From assembly GCA_028277645.1 (NCBI GenBank), contig JANQFV010000054.1, positions 62,001 through 126,000 of the forward strand: a stretch of 64,000 nt of DNA, given 5' to 3'. The notes under the pieces were generated by a model. The model was given only the letters and a program-made list of their open reading frames with translations, was not told the origin of the DNA and did not search any database. The DNA comes from Phycisphaerae bacterium (GTDB lineage Bacteria; Planctomycetota; Phycisphaerae; UBA1845; Fen-1342). This document shows, in pieces, positions 36,867 to 45,034 of the stretch; position 1 is the first letter of the stretch; every line of letters begins with the position of its first letter. The position numbers and the translations under genes are program-made.

Positions 36867-37899
36867 TCCCGAGCGGCTCAACTCGCTCTGGACGCAGGCT
36901 GACGACGTTCGCCGCGCGAATGTCGGCGATGCAGTCTTCCTGCGCGGTCTGGTCGAGGTGTCGAACCACTGTCGACGGAACTGCACGTACTGCGGCATTC
37001 GGTCAGATAATGGCAGCATCGAGCGCTACCGCATGACGGCGGACGAGGTGCTGGACTGTGCCCGAAAGGCCGTCGAGCTGGGCTACGGTACGGTCGTGCT
37101 CCAGGCCGGGGAGGATCCCGCACTATCGCGCGTGTGGGTTCGCGATCTCATTCGACGAATCAAGGGCGAGACGTCGCTGGCGATCACGCTAAGCCTCGGC
37201 GAACGCGATGAAGACGAACTCACCGCTTGGCGCGCGGCTGGAGCAGACCGATACCTGCTGCGGTTTGAAACGTCCAACCGGGCGTTGTTCGAGCGCATCC
37301 ACCCGCCGCGCAATAGTCAACCTGTCGATCGCTTGGCACAACTCAAGACGCTACGCGCGCTCGGGTATGAGGTCGGCAGCGGCGTAATGGTCGGCATTCC
37401 CGGCCAGACGTACGACGATCTGGCGCGTGACATCGCCCAGTTCGCCGAGCTTGATCTGGACATGATCGGCGTCGGGCCGTTTGTGCCGCACCCGGATACG
37501 CCGGCCGTCAACCACCCGCCGGCACCACCCGACGAGCAAGTACCTAACACGGTCGAGATGACCTGCCGCGTGGTCGCGCTGGCGCGGCTGGTATGCCCAC
37601 GAACAAACATCCCGAGTACTACGGCGCTGGCGACGATCGATCGCACGCAGGGTCGCGAACTCGGCCTGCAGCGCGGTGCCAACATCGTGATGCCAAACCT
37701 GACGCCGCCGGAGTACCGGTGCCGGTACGAAATCTACCCCGGCAAAGGCGTGACACCCGCGCGCCCCGAGGTCATTCACGAAGAGCTCGTGGCCCGCGTT
37801 CGTGCCATCGGCCGGACGGTCGGCGTCGGTCGCGGCAGTTCTCCCCGTTATCGCGAACGCACGCAAACGGCGAGCACAACGCGCGAAGGTGTGGAATGA
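36826..37899 (+). CDS. hydE: [FeFe]-hydrogenase maturase HydE (radical SAM)
   Basis: A 357-residue radical SAM enzyme needed to build the [2Fe] subcluster of the H-cluster. Start ATG 36826 gives the family's usual length and has GAGG upstream; the longer open frame from 36742 lies within the preceding gene. The radical SAM CxxxCxxC motif is 'CRRNCTYCG'. Further landmarks: 'VVLQAGEDPALSR', 'YLLRFETSNRALFERIHP', 'GVMVGIPGQTYDDLARDI' and 'NIPSTTALATIDRTQGRELG'. It overlaps both neighbours (41 nt upstream, 4 nt with hydG), consistent with the tightly coupled operon. Confidence 0.93.
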   Translation: MRHSELLEWLRTPDPERLNSLWTQADDVRRANVGDAVFLRGLVEVSNHCRRNCTYCGIRSDNGSIERYRMTADEVLDCARKAVELGYGTVVLQAGEDPALSRVWVRDLIRRIKGETSLAITLSLGERDEDELTAWRAAGADRYLLRFETSNRALFERIHPPRNSQPVDRLAQLKTLRALGYEVGSGVMVGIPGQTYDDLARDIAQFAELDLDMIGVGPFVPHPDTPAVNHPPAPPDEQVPNTVEMTCRVVALARLVCPRTNIPSTTALATIDRTQGRELGLQRGANIVMPNLTPPEYRCRYEIYPGKGVTPARPEVIHEELVARVRAIGRTVGVGRGSSPRYRERTQTASTTREGVE

Positions 37900-39320
37900 G
37901 TACGCTTCCCGACATGGCCCTCAGCGCTGGCGCGTCTGACTTTATCGACGACGCAAAGCTGTGCGCGCTGCTCAAGCTGCCGCCGCCGGACGCGGCCGAA
38001 GTATCAGACGTGCTCGCGAAGAGTCTGACCAAGCAGCCGCTCACAGTTGCCGAAGTTGCCGCTCTGCTACGCTGTACGGATCCAGCTCAGCACGAACAGA
38101 TCTTTGAAACGGCGCGTCAGCTCAAGCGCGACGTGTACGGCAACCGCATCGTGCTGTTCGCGCCGTTATATGTTGGCAATCACTGCATGAATGATTGCCA
38201 GTACTGCGCGTTTCGCCGCTCCAACCCGGACGTTGAGCGCCAATCGCTGACGGACGCCGACGTGCGGGCCGAGGTCGAGGCCCTCGAGCGCGAGGGGCAC
38301 AAACGAATCATCCTCGTGTTCGGCGAGCACCCGCAGTACTCGCCCGAGTTCATCGCCCGCACCGTGCATACGGTCTACGAGACGCGCAATGGACAAGGCG
38401 AGATTCGCCGCGTCAACATCAACGCCGCCCCGCTGGATGAAGCGGGCTACAAGGTCGTCCACCAGGCCGGAATCGGCACGTTTCAGGTCTTCCAGGAAAC
38501 GTACCACCACGCGACCTACGCCAGGTACCACCCCGCGAACACGCGCAAGGGCGATTATCTATACCGCCTCGACGCCCTCAGCCGCGCGCAGCGGGCCGGC
38601 ATCGACGACGTCGGCATCGGTGCTCTGTTCGGACTGTACGATTGGCGTTTTGAGGTGCTGGCGTTGGTTGAGCACGGCCTCTACCTGCAGCAACGCTTCG
38701 GTGTGGGCCCGCACACAATCAGCTTTCCGCGCATTCAGCAGGCACTCGGCGTGGATCTGGACGAACAATACATCGTCTCCGACTACGACTTCAAGCGACT
38801 GGTCGCCACCCTGCGGCTGGCCGTGCCGTACACGGGTCTGATCCTCACGGCCCGCGAGAGCCCGGAAATCCGCCGTGAAGTGCTCGGCTTCGGCGTATCC
38901 CAAATTGACGCCGGCACGCGCATCGAGCTCGGTGGCTATTCGCGTCGCACCAACGCGCAGTGCCCGGTGCGCGAGCAGTTCCGCATCGCCGATATGCGCT
39001 CACTTGACGACGTGATGCGCGAGCTGATCGAAGACGAATACCTGCCCAGTTTCTGCACTGCGTGCTATCGGCTCGGCCGAACCGGCGAGCACTTCATGGA
39101 GTTCGCAATTCCCGGTTTTATCCAGAACCTCTGTACGCCCAATGCGCTGACGACGCTGATGGAGTACCTGATAGACTACGCCTCGCCGGCGACGCGCGCC
39201 GTGGGTGTGAAGATCATCGAGCGCGAGCTGGAAAAGATCCCACAGGCCGCGCTGCGCGAGAAGGTGAAACAGCGCTTGCGGCAGATTCAGGAAACTGACG
39301 CGCGCGACCTTTACTTCTGA
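37896..39320 (+). CDS. hydG: [FeFe]-hydrogenase maturase HydG (radical SAM tyrosine lyase)
   Basis: A 474-residue tyrosine lyase that makes the CO and CN ligands of the H-cluster, delivered as an Fe(CO)2CN-cysteine synthon. ATG 37896 overlaps the hydE stop (ATGA); the open frame continues upstream to 37593 but that part is antisense-like and inside hydE. The radical SAM motif is 'HCMNDCQYCAFRR'. The C-terminal auxiliary 'dangler' cluster motif CX2CX22C is intact ('FCTACYRLGR' ... 'NLCTPNAL'). This second cluster distinguishes HydG from ThiH, so the enzyme should be fully competent. Confidence 0.95.
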   Translation: MSTLPDMALSAGASDFIDDAKLCALLKLPPPDAAEVSDVLAKSLTKQPLTVAEVAALLRCTDPAQHEQIFETARQLKRDVYGNRIVLFAPLYVGNHCMNDCQYCAFRRSNPDVERQSLTDADVRAEVEALEREGHKRIILVFGEHPQYSPEFIARTVHTVYETRNGQGEIRRVNINAAPLDEAGYKVVHQAGIGTFQVFQETYHHATYARYHPANTRKGDYLYRLDALSRAQRAGIDDVGIGALFGLYDWRFEVLALVEHGLYLQQRFGVGPHTISFPRIQQALGVDLDEQYIVSDYDFKRLVATLRLAVPYTGLILTARESPEIRREVLGFGVSQIDAGTRIELGGYSRRTNAQCPVREQFRIADMRSLDDVMRELIEDEYLPSFCTACYRLGRTGEHFMEFAIPGFIQNLCTPNALTTLMEYLIDYASPATRAVGVKIIERELEKIPQAALREKVKQRLRQIQETDARDLYF

Positions 39321-39351
39321 GTGACAACCTAATCGCGCTGCTCCGCGCAAT

Positions 39352-40758
39352 ATGAAGCAATATCGCACCGAAACCGACGCCCTGGGTCAACGCGACGTGC
39401 TCGCCGGCGCGTTGTACGGCATACACACGCTCCGCGCGCTGGAGAACTTCCCGCTGGCGCTGCGCAGCGTCCACCCGCGGCTGGTGCACGCGTTCGGACT
39501 GGTGAAGCTGGCTTGTACACGCACGAATCAAAAGTTCGGCGCGTTACCGGATGACGTCGCCACACCCCTGCTCGCTGCCTGTCAGGAGCTGGCCGACGGC
39601 CGGCTTGATGAGTGGATACGGGTCGACGCCCTGCAAGGTGGCGCCGGCACCTCGACCAACATGAACGTCAACGAAGTGCTCGCCAACCGCGCGCTGCAAC
39701 TCGCCGGGCAACCCATCGGCGACTATGCACACATAAGTCCGCTGGAACACGCCAATCTGCACCAATCCACGAACGACACCTATCCGACAGCGTTGCGCGT
39801 AGCGGCCATCGGCGGCGTGCGCGATCTCGAGCGCGCCCTCGTCGCGCTGGTCGAATGTCTTCAGGAGCAGGAGAAATCACTCGCGCACGTCGTGAAGGTC
39901 GGCCGCACGCAATTGCAGGACGCCGTACTGACTACGCTCGGACGGTCGCTGTCCGCGTTCGCAGAGGCGTTCGGCCGCGACCGCTGGCGGGTCTACAAGT
40001 GCGAAGAGCGGCTGCGTGTCGTGAATCTCGGCGGTACGGCGATCGGAACGGGCCTCGCCGCCCCGCGTGATTACATCTTTCGCGTGGTCGACGAGTTGCG
40101 CGAGATCACCGGCTATGGCCTAGCGCGGGCCGAGAACCTCGTCGAGGCAACGCAGAACGCCGATGTGTTTGCTGAGGTCAGCGGGATTCTGAAGACCTGT
40201 GCGGCGAATCTGCTGAAGTCAGCATCCGACCTGCGGCTGATGGCTTCCGGCCCCGAAGCGGGAATCGGCGAGATCCGACTCCCTCCGCGACAAGCCGGCT
40301 CGTCGATCATGCCGGACAAAGTGAACCCGGTGATTCCGGAGGCGGTCAGCCAGGTCGCGCTGCGCGTGTTCGGAAACGACCAGATCATCGCGCACGCGGT
40401 CAGCATGGGACAGTTGGAACTGAACGCTTTTCTGCCCGTCGTGGCGGATGCGCTGTTGGAAAGCCTCGACCTGCTGACCCGGGCGTGCGAGTTGTTTCGC
40501 ACGTACTGTCTGGTCGGCATTGAAGCGGACTCCGAGCGCTGTGCCGCGCACGTGTCGTCATCAACCGCCACGTTGACGGCGTTGATTCCACACATCGGTC
40601 ATGACCGCGCCGAGCAAATCGCGGCGACCGCCCGCGCGACCGGCCAAACCATTCGCGAGGTGGTGATCGCGGACGGTCTGCTAACGGCGGATGAATTCGA
40701 CGCGCTGGTCGCGCCCGAGGCCGTTTGCCGCCTGGGCACACCGCGGGACGGCTCGTGA
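39352..40758 (+). CDS. aspA: Aspartate ammonia-lyase-like protein in the hydrogenase maturation operon
   Basis: A 468-residue member of the aspartase/fumarase superfamily. Motifs: 'GGAGTSTNMNVNEVLANRAL', 'QSTNDTYPTALRVAA', and the catalytic lid signature 'AGSSIMPDKVNPVIPE'. It would deaminate aspartate to fumarate and ammonia; a closely related lyase activity cannot be excluded. It sits between hydG and hydF, 31 nt after hydG and sharing a base with the hydF start. Aspartase genes recur in [FeFe]-hydrogenase maturation clusters, and ammonia can supply the bridgehead nitrogen of the azadithiolate ligand. A supporting role in H-cluster assembly is therefore plausible, though not shown by this sequence. 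Confidence 0.88.
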   Translation: MKQYRTETDALGQRDVLAGALYGIHTLRALENFPLALRSVHPRLVHAFGLVKLACTRTNQKFGALPDDVATPLLAACQELADGRLDEWIRVDALQGGAGTSTNMNVNEVLANRALQLAGQPIGDYAHISPLEHANLHQSTNDTYPTALRVAAIGGVRDLERALVALVECLQEQEKSLAHVVKVGRTQLQDAVLTTLGRSLSAFAEAFGRDRWRVYKCEERLRVVNLGGTAIGTGLAAPRDYIFRVVDELREITGYGLARAENLVEATQNADVFAEVSGILKTCAANLLKSASDLRLMASGPEAGIGEIRLPPRQAGSSIMPDKVNPVIPEAVSQVALRVFGNDQIIAHAVSMGQLELNAFLPVVADALLESLDLLTRACELFRTYCLVGIEADSERCAAHVSSSTATLTALIPHIGHDRAEQIAATARATGQTIREVVIADGLLTADEFDALVAPEAVCRLGTPRDGS

Positions 40759-41990
40759 TGCAAACCACGCCCAAAGGACTGCGGCTGCAGATCGGCATCT
40801 TTGGCCGGCGAAACGTCGGCAAATCTTCGCTGCTCAACGCGCTAACGCGGCAGAGTGTCTCCATTGTCTCGGACGTCGCCGGCACGACGACCGATCCGGT
40901 CGAAAAGCCGATGGAGCTGCTGCCGCTGGGGCCGGTGCTGTTCATCGACACTGCCGGCATCGACGACGTCGGTGCGCTGGGTGAACAGCGTGTGCAGCGC
41001 ACGCAGCAGGTGTTCGACCGGACTGACGTCGGCGTGCTCGTGACCGAGAGCGGCACCTGGTCTCCGTTCGAAGATGCGATCGTGGCTGAGCTGCAACGGC
41101 GCAAGACGCCCGTCGTTGTGGTGTTCAACAAGGCCGACCAGCACCACCTCGATGATGCCGCGCTGCAGCACCTGCGCGAACAGAACGTCCCCTGCGTCAA
41201 GACAGTCGCCACCAACGGCCAAGGCCTGAGCGAGCTGCGCGCCACATTGATCCGGGCCGTACCCGACGAGTTTCTCAACACGCCGACCATCCTGGGCGAC
41301 TTGGTTCCGCCCGGCGAAGTCGCGGTGCTGGTCGTGCCCATCGATAAGGAAGCTCCGCGGGGCCGGCTGATTCTCCCGCAGGTGCAGGCAATCCGCGACT
41401 TGCTCGATAACGATTCGTGGTGCCTGGTTGCTAAGGAACGCGAGCTGCGGCACGCGTTGTCGCGATTGCGCGAACCGCCGGCGCTGGTTGTTACTGATTC
41501 GCAGGCGTTTCTAAAAGTCGCCGCCGACACACCGCCCGGGGTGCCGCTCACGTCATTCTCAATTCTCTTCGCGCGGTTCAAGGGGGATTTGAATACGTAC
41601 GCCGTCGGCGCGGTGGCGATCGACCGCCTCCGTCCGGGCGACCGTGTGCTCGTCGCCGAAGCGTGCAGCCACCACCCGATCACCGAGGACATCGGGCGCG
41701 TCAAGATCCCGCGTTGGCTCACACAGTACGTCGGCGGCCAACTGGAGTTTATCCACGTCCAGGGGCACGACTTCCCGGCCGACGTCCAGGACTACCAACT
41801 CGTGATTCACTGCGGCGCCTGCACGCAGAATCGCAAAGAGGTTCTCAGCCGAATCGAGCGCTGCCGCGCCGCTGGCGTGCCCGCCACCAACTATGGCGTC
41901 GCGATTGCATACAGCCTGGGCATTATTGAGCGGGCGCTGAGCCCGTTCCCGGGGGCGCTGGAGGAGTTGCATCGAGCGCGCGGGAGATAG
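40758..41990 (+). CDS. hydF: [FeFe]-hydrogenase maturation GTPase HydF
   Basis: A 410-residue scaffold GTPase that carries the [2Fe] precursor to apo-HydA. ATG 40758 shares its A with the preceding stop (TGATG). GTPase motifs: P-loop 'GRRNVGKSSLL', 'DVAGTTTDPVEK', 'IDTAGIDDVG', 'NKADQ'. The C-terminal cluster-binding pattern CxH...HCxxC is present: 'CSHH' and, about 45 residues on, 'IHCGACTQNRKEV'. With hydE and hydG this completes the three-gene maturation set, so the hydrogenase can be made without outside help. A 150-bp gap follows. Confidence 0.94.
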   Translation: MQTTPKGLRLQIGIFGRRNVGKSSLLNALTRQSVSIVSDVAGTTTDPVEKPMELLPLGPVLFIDTAGIDDVGALGEQRVQRTQQVFDRTDVGVLVTESGTWSPFEDAIVAELQRRKTPVVVVFNKADQHHLDDAALQHLREQNVPCVKTVATNGQGLSELRATLIRAVPDEFLNTPTILGDLVPPGEVAVLVVPIDKEAPRGRLILPQVQAIRDLLDNDSWCLVAKERELRHALSRLREPPALVVTDSQAFLKVAADTPPGVPLTSFSILFARFKGDLNTYAVGAVAIDRLRPGDRVLVAEACSHHPITEDIGRVKIPRWLTQYVGGQLEFIHVQGHDFPADVQDYQLVIHCGACTQNRKEVLSRIERCRAAGVPATNYGVAIAYSLGIIERALSPFPGALEELHRARGR

Positions 41991-42057
41991 CGCTACCGCA
42001 GTAAAGCTCATTCGGCGACGTCCTGAGCGGACTATTCTGGTTACAAGCGGCCACCGG

Positions 42058-42082
42058 ATCAGTACTATGCACTTCTACTGAT
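42058..42082. repeat. Perfect 7-bp inverted repeat upstream of the methyltransferase operon
   Basis: ATCAGTA and TACTGAT are separated by 11 nt in the 150-bp gap between hydF and the MttB-like gene, 59 nt before the latter's start. It could be an operator or RNA hairpin. No T-run follows, so it is not an obvious terminator, and the gap is too short for a typical cobalamin riboswitch. Confidence 0.35.
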
Positions 42083-42140
42083 GCACGTCCAGGCCGCAGC
42101 AGCGGAGCCAGGATCGAGTTTCGTTCTACGGGAGCACGCG

Positions 42141-43601
42141 ATGAAACCCTCCGTTTCCTTTCTGTCGAAAGAGCTGCTCGAACGTATCGTCTCCGAAGCG
42201 CGCGACGTGCTGGCCGACGTCGGCGTCGAAGTCCACAATAACGACGTGATCGCGCTGCTGAGTGATCACGGCGCCCGCGTGGACACCGCCAAGAACCGCG
42301 TGTTCCTGCCCGGCGATCTGATCGACCGCGCACTATCCACGGCGCCTCGCTCGTTCAAGCTGTACGACGCACTGGGGCAGGAGACGCACGACTTCGCCTC
42401 GGACCAGACGTACTTCACGCCGGGCTCGGCGGCGATTTATGTGCTCGACAGCGACACCGGCAAGATGCGCGCGTCGACGACCGACGACTACGTCAAATAC
42501 GCGCGCATCATCAGCCAGCTTCCGTACATCGCGTCGCAGAGCACTTCCATGGTGCCGTCCGACGTGCCCGAGCGCATCTCCGACAGCTACCGGCTCTACC
42601 TGAGCCTCATCTCGGGCTGCAAACCGGTCGTGACCGGCGCGTTCACGATCGAGGCTTTCGAGGTCATGAAGGACCTGCAACTCATCGTTCGCGGCTCCGG
42701 GGATGCGCTGCGCGCCAGACCACTGACCGTCTTCTCGTGCTGTCCGACGGCGCCGCTGAAGTGGAGTGATGTCACGTCGCAGAACGTGGTCGACTGCGCG
42801 CGCTACTCGATCCCCGTCGAGTACATTTCCATGCCGCTGTCCGGCTTCGTCGCGCCGGTCACCATCGTGGGATCGCTGGTCCAGCACACCGCCGAAACCC
42901 TCAGCGGCGTGGTCATCAGCCAATTAACCAACCCCGGTGCCCCAGCGCTGTACGGCGGCTCGCCGGCGATATTCGACGTGCGCTACGAGACGACGCCGAT
43001 GGGCGCCGTCGAAACGATGATGATCGACTGCGCGTACAGCGAGATCGGCCACTACCTCGGGTTACCGACGCAGGCGTACATTTCGCTGAGTGACGCGAAG
43101 CAGCTCGACGCCCAGGCCGGACTGGAATCCTCGCTGGGCGCGACGCTCGCCACACTGGCGGGGATTAACGAAGTGTCCGGCCCAGGCATGTTGGATTTCG
43201 AAAGCTGTTTCAGCCTCGAAAAACTCGTTGTCGACAACGAAATTTGTGGGATGATGCAGCGGCTCGGCCAGGGCATTGTGCCCCGCGACGACTTCCCGGC
43301 GGTGCCGCACTTTCAGGAGTTGCTCGCGGAGCAACACCTGCTCATCTCCGAGCACACGCGGCGTCACCTGCGAACGGAGCACTACTTCCCCGGGCCGGTG
43401 ATCGATCGGGCGAATCGGTCACGCTGGCACGAAGAGGGCGCCACGACGCTGCGGGAGCGTGCCAGCCGCGAGGTGCAACGGTTGCTGTCAGAGTATGAGC
43501 CGTATGACCTGGCAGATGAGATGAGAGGCGAATTGGGGCAGCGAATGACCAGTGAAGCACAACGCTGGGACATGGATCGCCTTCCGCACGAGGAGCTATG
43601 A
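42141..43601 (+). CDS. MttB-family corrinoid methyltransferase (non-pyrrolysine)
   Basis: A 486-residue member of the trimethylamine methyltransferase (MttB) superfamily. GGGAG lies 6 nt before ATG 42141. Features include 'DVLADVGVEVHNNDVIALL', 'YFTPGSAAIYVLD', 'VVTGAFTIEAFEVMKDL' and 'TLSGVVISQLTNPGAPALYG'. The gene reads through without an in-frame amber codon, so it belongs to the non-pyrrolysine branch. Characterised members demethylate quaternary amines such as glycine betaine, proline betaine or carnitine, passing the methyl to a corrinoid protein; the substrate here is unknown. It overlaps the reactivation-domain gene by 4 nt and is followed by its probable corrinoid partner. Confidence 0.88.
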   Translation: MKPSVSFLSKELLERIVSEARDVLADVGVEVHNNDVIALLSDHGARVDTAKNRVFLPGDLIDRALSTAPRSFKLYDALGQETHDFASDQTYFTPGSAAIYVLDSDTGKMRASTTDDYVKYARIISQLPYIASQSTSMVPSDVPERISDSYRLYLSLISGCKPVVTGAFTIEAFEVMKDLQLIVRGSGDALRARPLTVFSCCPTAPLKWSDVTSQNVVDCARYSIPVEYISMPLSGFVAPVTIVGSLVQHTAETLSGVVISQLTNPGAPALYGGSPAIFDVRYETTPMGAVETMMIDCAYSEIGHYLGLPTQAYISLSDAKQLDAQAGLESSLGATLATLAGINEVSGPGMLDFESCFSLEKLVVDNEICGMMQRLGQGIVPRDDFPAVPHFQELLAEQHLLISEHTRRHLRTEHYFPGPVIDRANRSRWHEEGATTLRERASREVQRLLSEYEPYDLADEMRGELGQRMTSEAQRWDMDRLPHEEL

Positions 43602-44293
43602 GCGAAGTCCTCACGTTCCCAAGCAGCGACGTGGCGCCGTCCGACGCCGACGTGTGCGCGCAGCAAGGTATGCCACCGACCGCGCTTGAGCGACCGCGCG
43701 TGGCGCAGCTACTCGAGACGGCACGACGGACGTTCGACGAGACATGCGCTCCGCGCGCGGTAGTCGCCCTCATCGCACGGGACGAATTCGCTGCCCTGTA
43801 CGTGGGTCAAGGTCGCAATGATGAGCGCACGCCGGTCGGCGAAATCTACGGTACCGCTGACGCCTTGTACCTATTCGCCGCCACGGTCGGCGCGGAGCTC
43901 AGCCAGCGCGTGCAGGAGTTGTTCCGCACGCGTGACTACGCTGCGGCCGCGATGCTCGACGCGCTGGCCTCACAGGCTGCCGACAACCTGGCGAACCGAA
44001 TCAGCGTTCACGTGAACGGTACGGTCCGGAACGACACTGCGGCGCTGCCGTACAGTCCCGGCTACTGCGGCTGGCACATCAGCGGCCAGCGCGCCCTGTT
44101 TGACTTCCTGCGCCCCGAGCAAATCGATATCACGCTCAATGACGCCTACCTGATGCAACCATTGAAATCCGTTTCCGGCGTCGTGTTGATTGGAAGACGT
44201 GATCTACATTCCTTCGAAGATGATTACGAGTTCTGCACCACATGTAGAACGCACTCGTGCCGCGCGCGACTGCGTGCCCTGCGCGCGAACTGA
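43598..44293 (+). CDS. MetH activation-domain protein
   Basis: A 231-residue protein resembling the AdoMet-binding activation domain of cobalamin-dependent methionine synthase ('ALPYSPGYCGWHISGQRALF', 'DITLNDAYLMQPLKSVSG'). In MetH this domain helps reductively methylate inactive Co(II) cobalamin. A stand-alone copy beside a corrinoid methyltransferase and its corrinoid protein probably services that system. The C-terminus has a Cys-rich tail 'CTTCRTHSCRARL' (four Cys counting 'FC') that could bind metal or an Fe-S cluster. It overlaps the MttB-like gene by 4 nt and lies 27 nt before the corrinoid protein gene. Confidence 0.82.
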   Translation: MSEVLTFPSSDVAPSDADVCAQQGMPPTALERPRVAQLLETARRTFDETCAPRAVVALIARDEFAALYVGQGRNDERTPVGEIYGTADALYLFAATVGAELSQRVQELFRTRDYAAAAMLDALASQAADNLANRISVHVNGTVRNDTAALPYSPGYCGWHISGQRALFDFLRPEQIDITLNDAYLMQPLKSVSGVVLIGRRDLHSFEDDYEFCTTCRTHSCRARLRALRAN

Positions 44294-44320
44294 CCGCTAC
44301 CGGCTCTATGGAGGTGCCTG

Positions 44321-44962
44321 ATGGAATCGCTGACAGCACTGAAGAACAGCGTTATTGGCGGCGACGAAGATTCGGCAGCGGACCTGACCCAGCGGGCGAT
44401 CGACGCAAACCTCGCACCCAAGACGATTCTCGACGACGGGCTGATCGCCGCGATGACAATCGTCGGCGAGCAGTTCAAGAACCACGAGGTCTTCCTGCCC
44501 GAGGTGCTGCTGGCAGCGCGGGCCATGAACGCCGCGATGGAGAAGCTCAAGCCGCTGCTGCTCAGCCAGAACGTGCCGACGCTTGGGAGGGTCGTGATCG
44601 GCAGCGTACAGGGTGACCTGCACGACATCGGCAAGAACCTGGTCGGCATCATGCTCAAGGGCGCCGGGTTCGAGATCATCGACCTGGGCCACGACGTCAC
44701 ACCCGCTAACTTCGTCGACACTGCCGAGAGTGAGTCCGCGGGCGTGATCGGCATGTCGGCACTGCTGACCACGACCATGCCGGCGATGAAACAGGTCGTG
44801 GATCTGGTGCACGATCGCGACCTGGACAGCCGGATCAAGACGATCGTAGGCGGCGCCCCCGTCACTGCCGAATTTGCCAGCGAGATCAATGCTGATGCCT
44901 ATGGTTTCGACGCCGCCAGCGCCGTCGACCGCGTGAAGGAACTGCTCGACATCACCCAATGA
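44321..44962 (+). CDS. Methylamine-type corrinoid protein (MtbC/MttC-like)
   Basis: A 213-residue corrinoid protein. Residues 1-85 form the helical cap ('LTQRAIDANLAPKTILDDGL', 'FLPEVLLAARAMNAAMEKLK'). Residues 86-213 are the B12-binding Rossmann domain with the base-off/His-on signature 'GDLHDIGKNLVGIMLKGAGF' (cobalt-ligand His), 'GMSALLTTTMPAMK' and 'IVGGAPV'. GGAGG precedes the ATG. It should take a methyl group from the MttB-like enzyme. A methylcorrinoid:tetrahydrofolate or :CoM methyltransferase is not in this window, so the final acceptor is unknown. Confidence 0.92.
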   Translation: MESLTALKNSVIGGDEDSAADLTQRAIDANLAPKTILDDGLIAAMTIVGEQFKNHEVFLPEVLLAARAMNAAMEKLKPLLLSQNVPTLGRVVIGSVQGDLHDIGKNLVGIMLKGAGFEIIDLGHDVTPANFVDTAESESAGVIGMSALLTTTMPAMKQVVDLVHDRDLDSRIKTIVGGAPVTAEFASEINADAYGFDAASAVDRVKELLDITQ

Positions 44963-45034
44963 CCGAACGCCGCCGGCGGGGCGCCCACGAAAGCTGCGTG
45001 GCCGGGGAGCTCACTCAATGCTACGATTGTGCCT

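Noticed and set aside
37593..37895. Upstream extension of hydG
   Set aside because: It lies inside hydE, and ATG 37896 gives the normal HydG length with an ATGA overlap.
41991..42140. Cobalamin riboswitch before the corrinoid methyltransferase genes
   Set aside because: The gap is only 150 bp and shows no B12-box-like conserved segment.
42141..43601. Pyrrolysine-containing MttB
   Set aside because: The frame is continuous at normal family length, so no amber codon needs to be read through; it is a non-pyrrolysine homologue.
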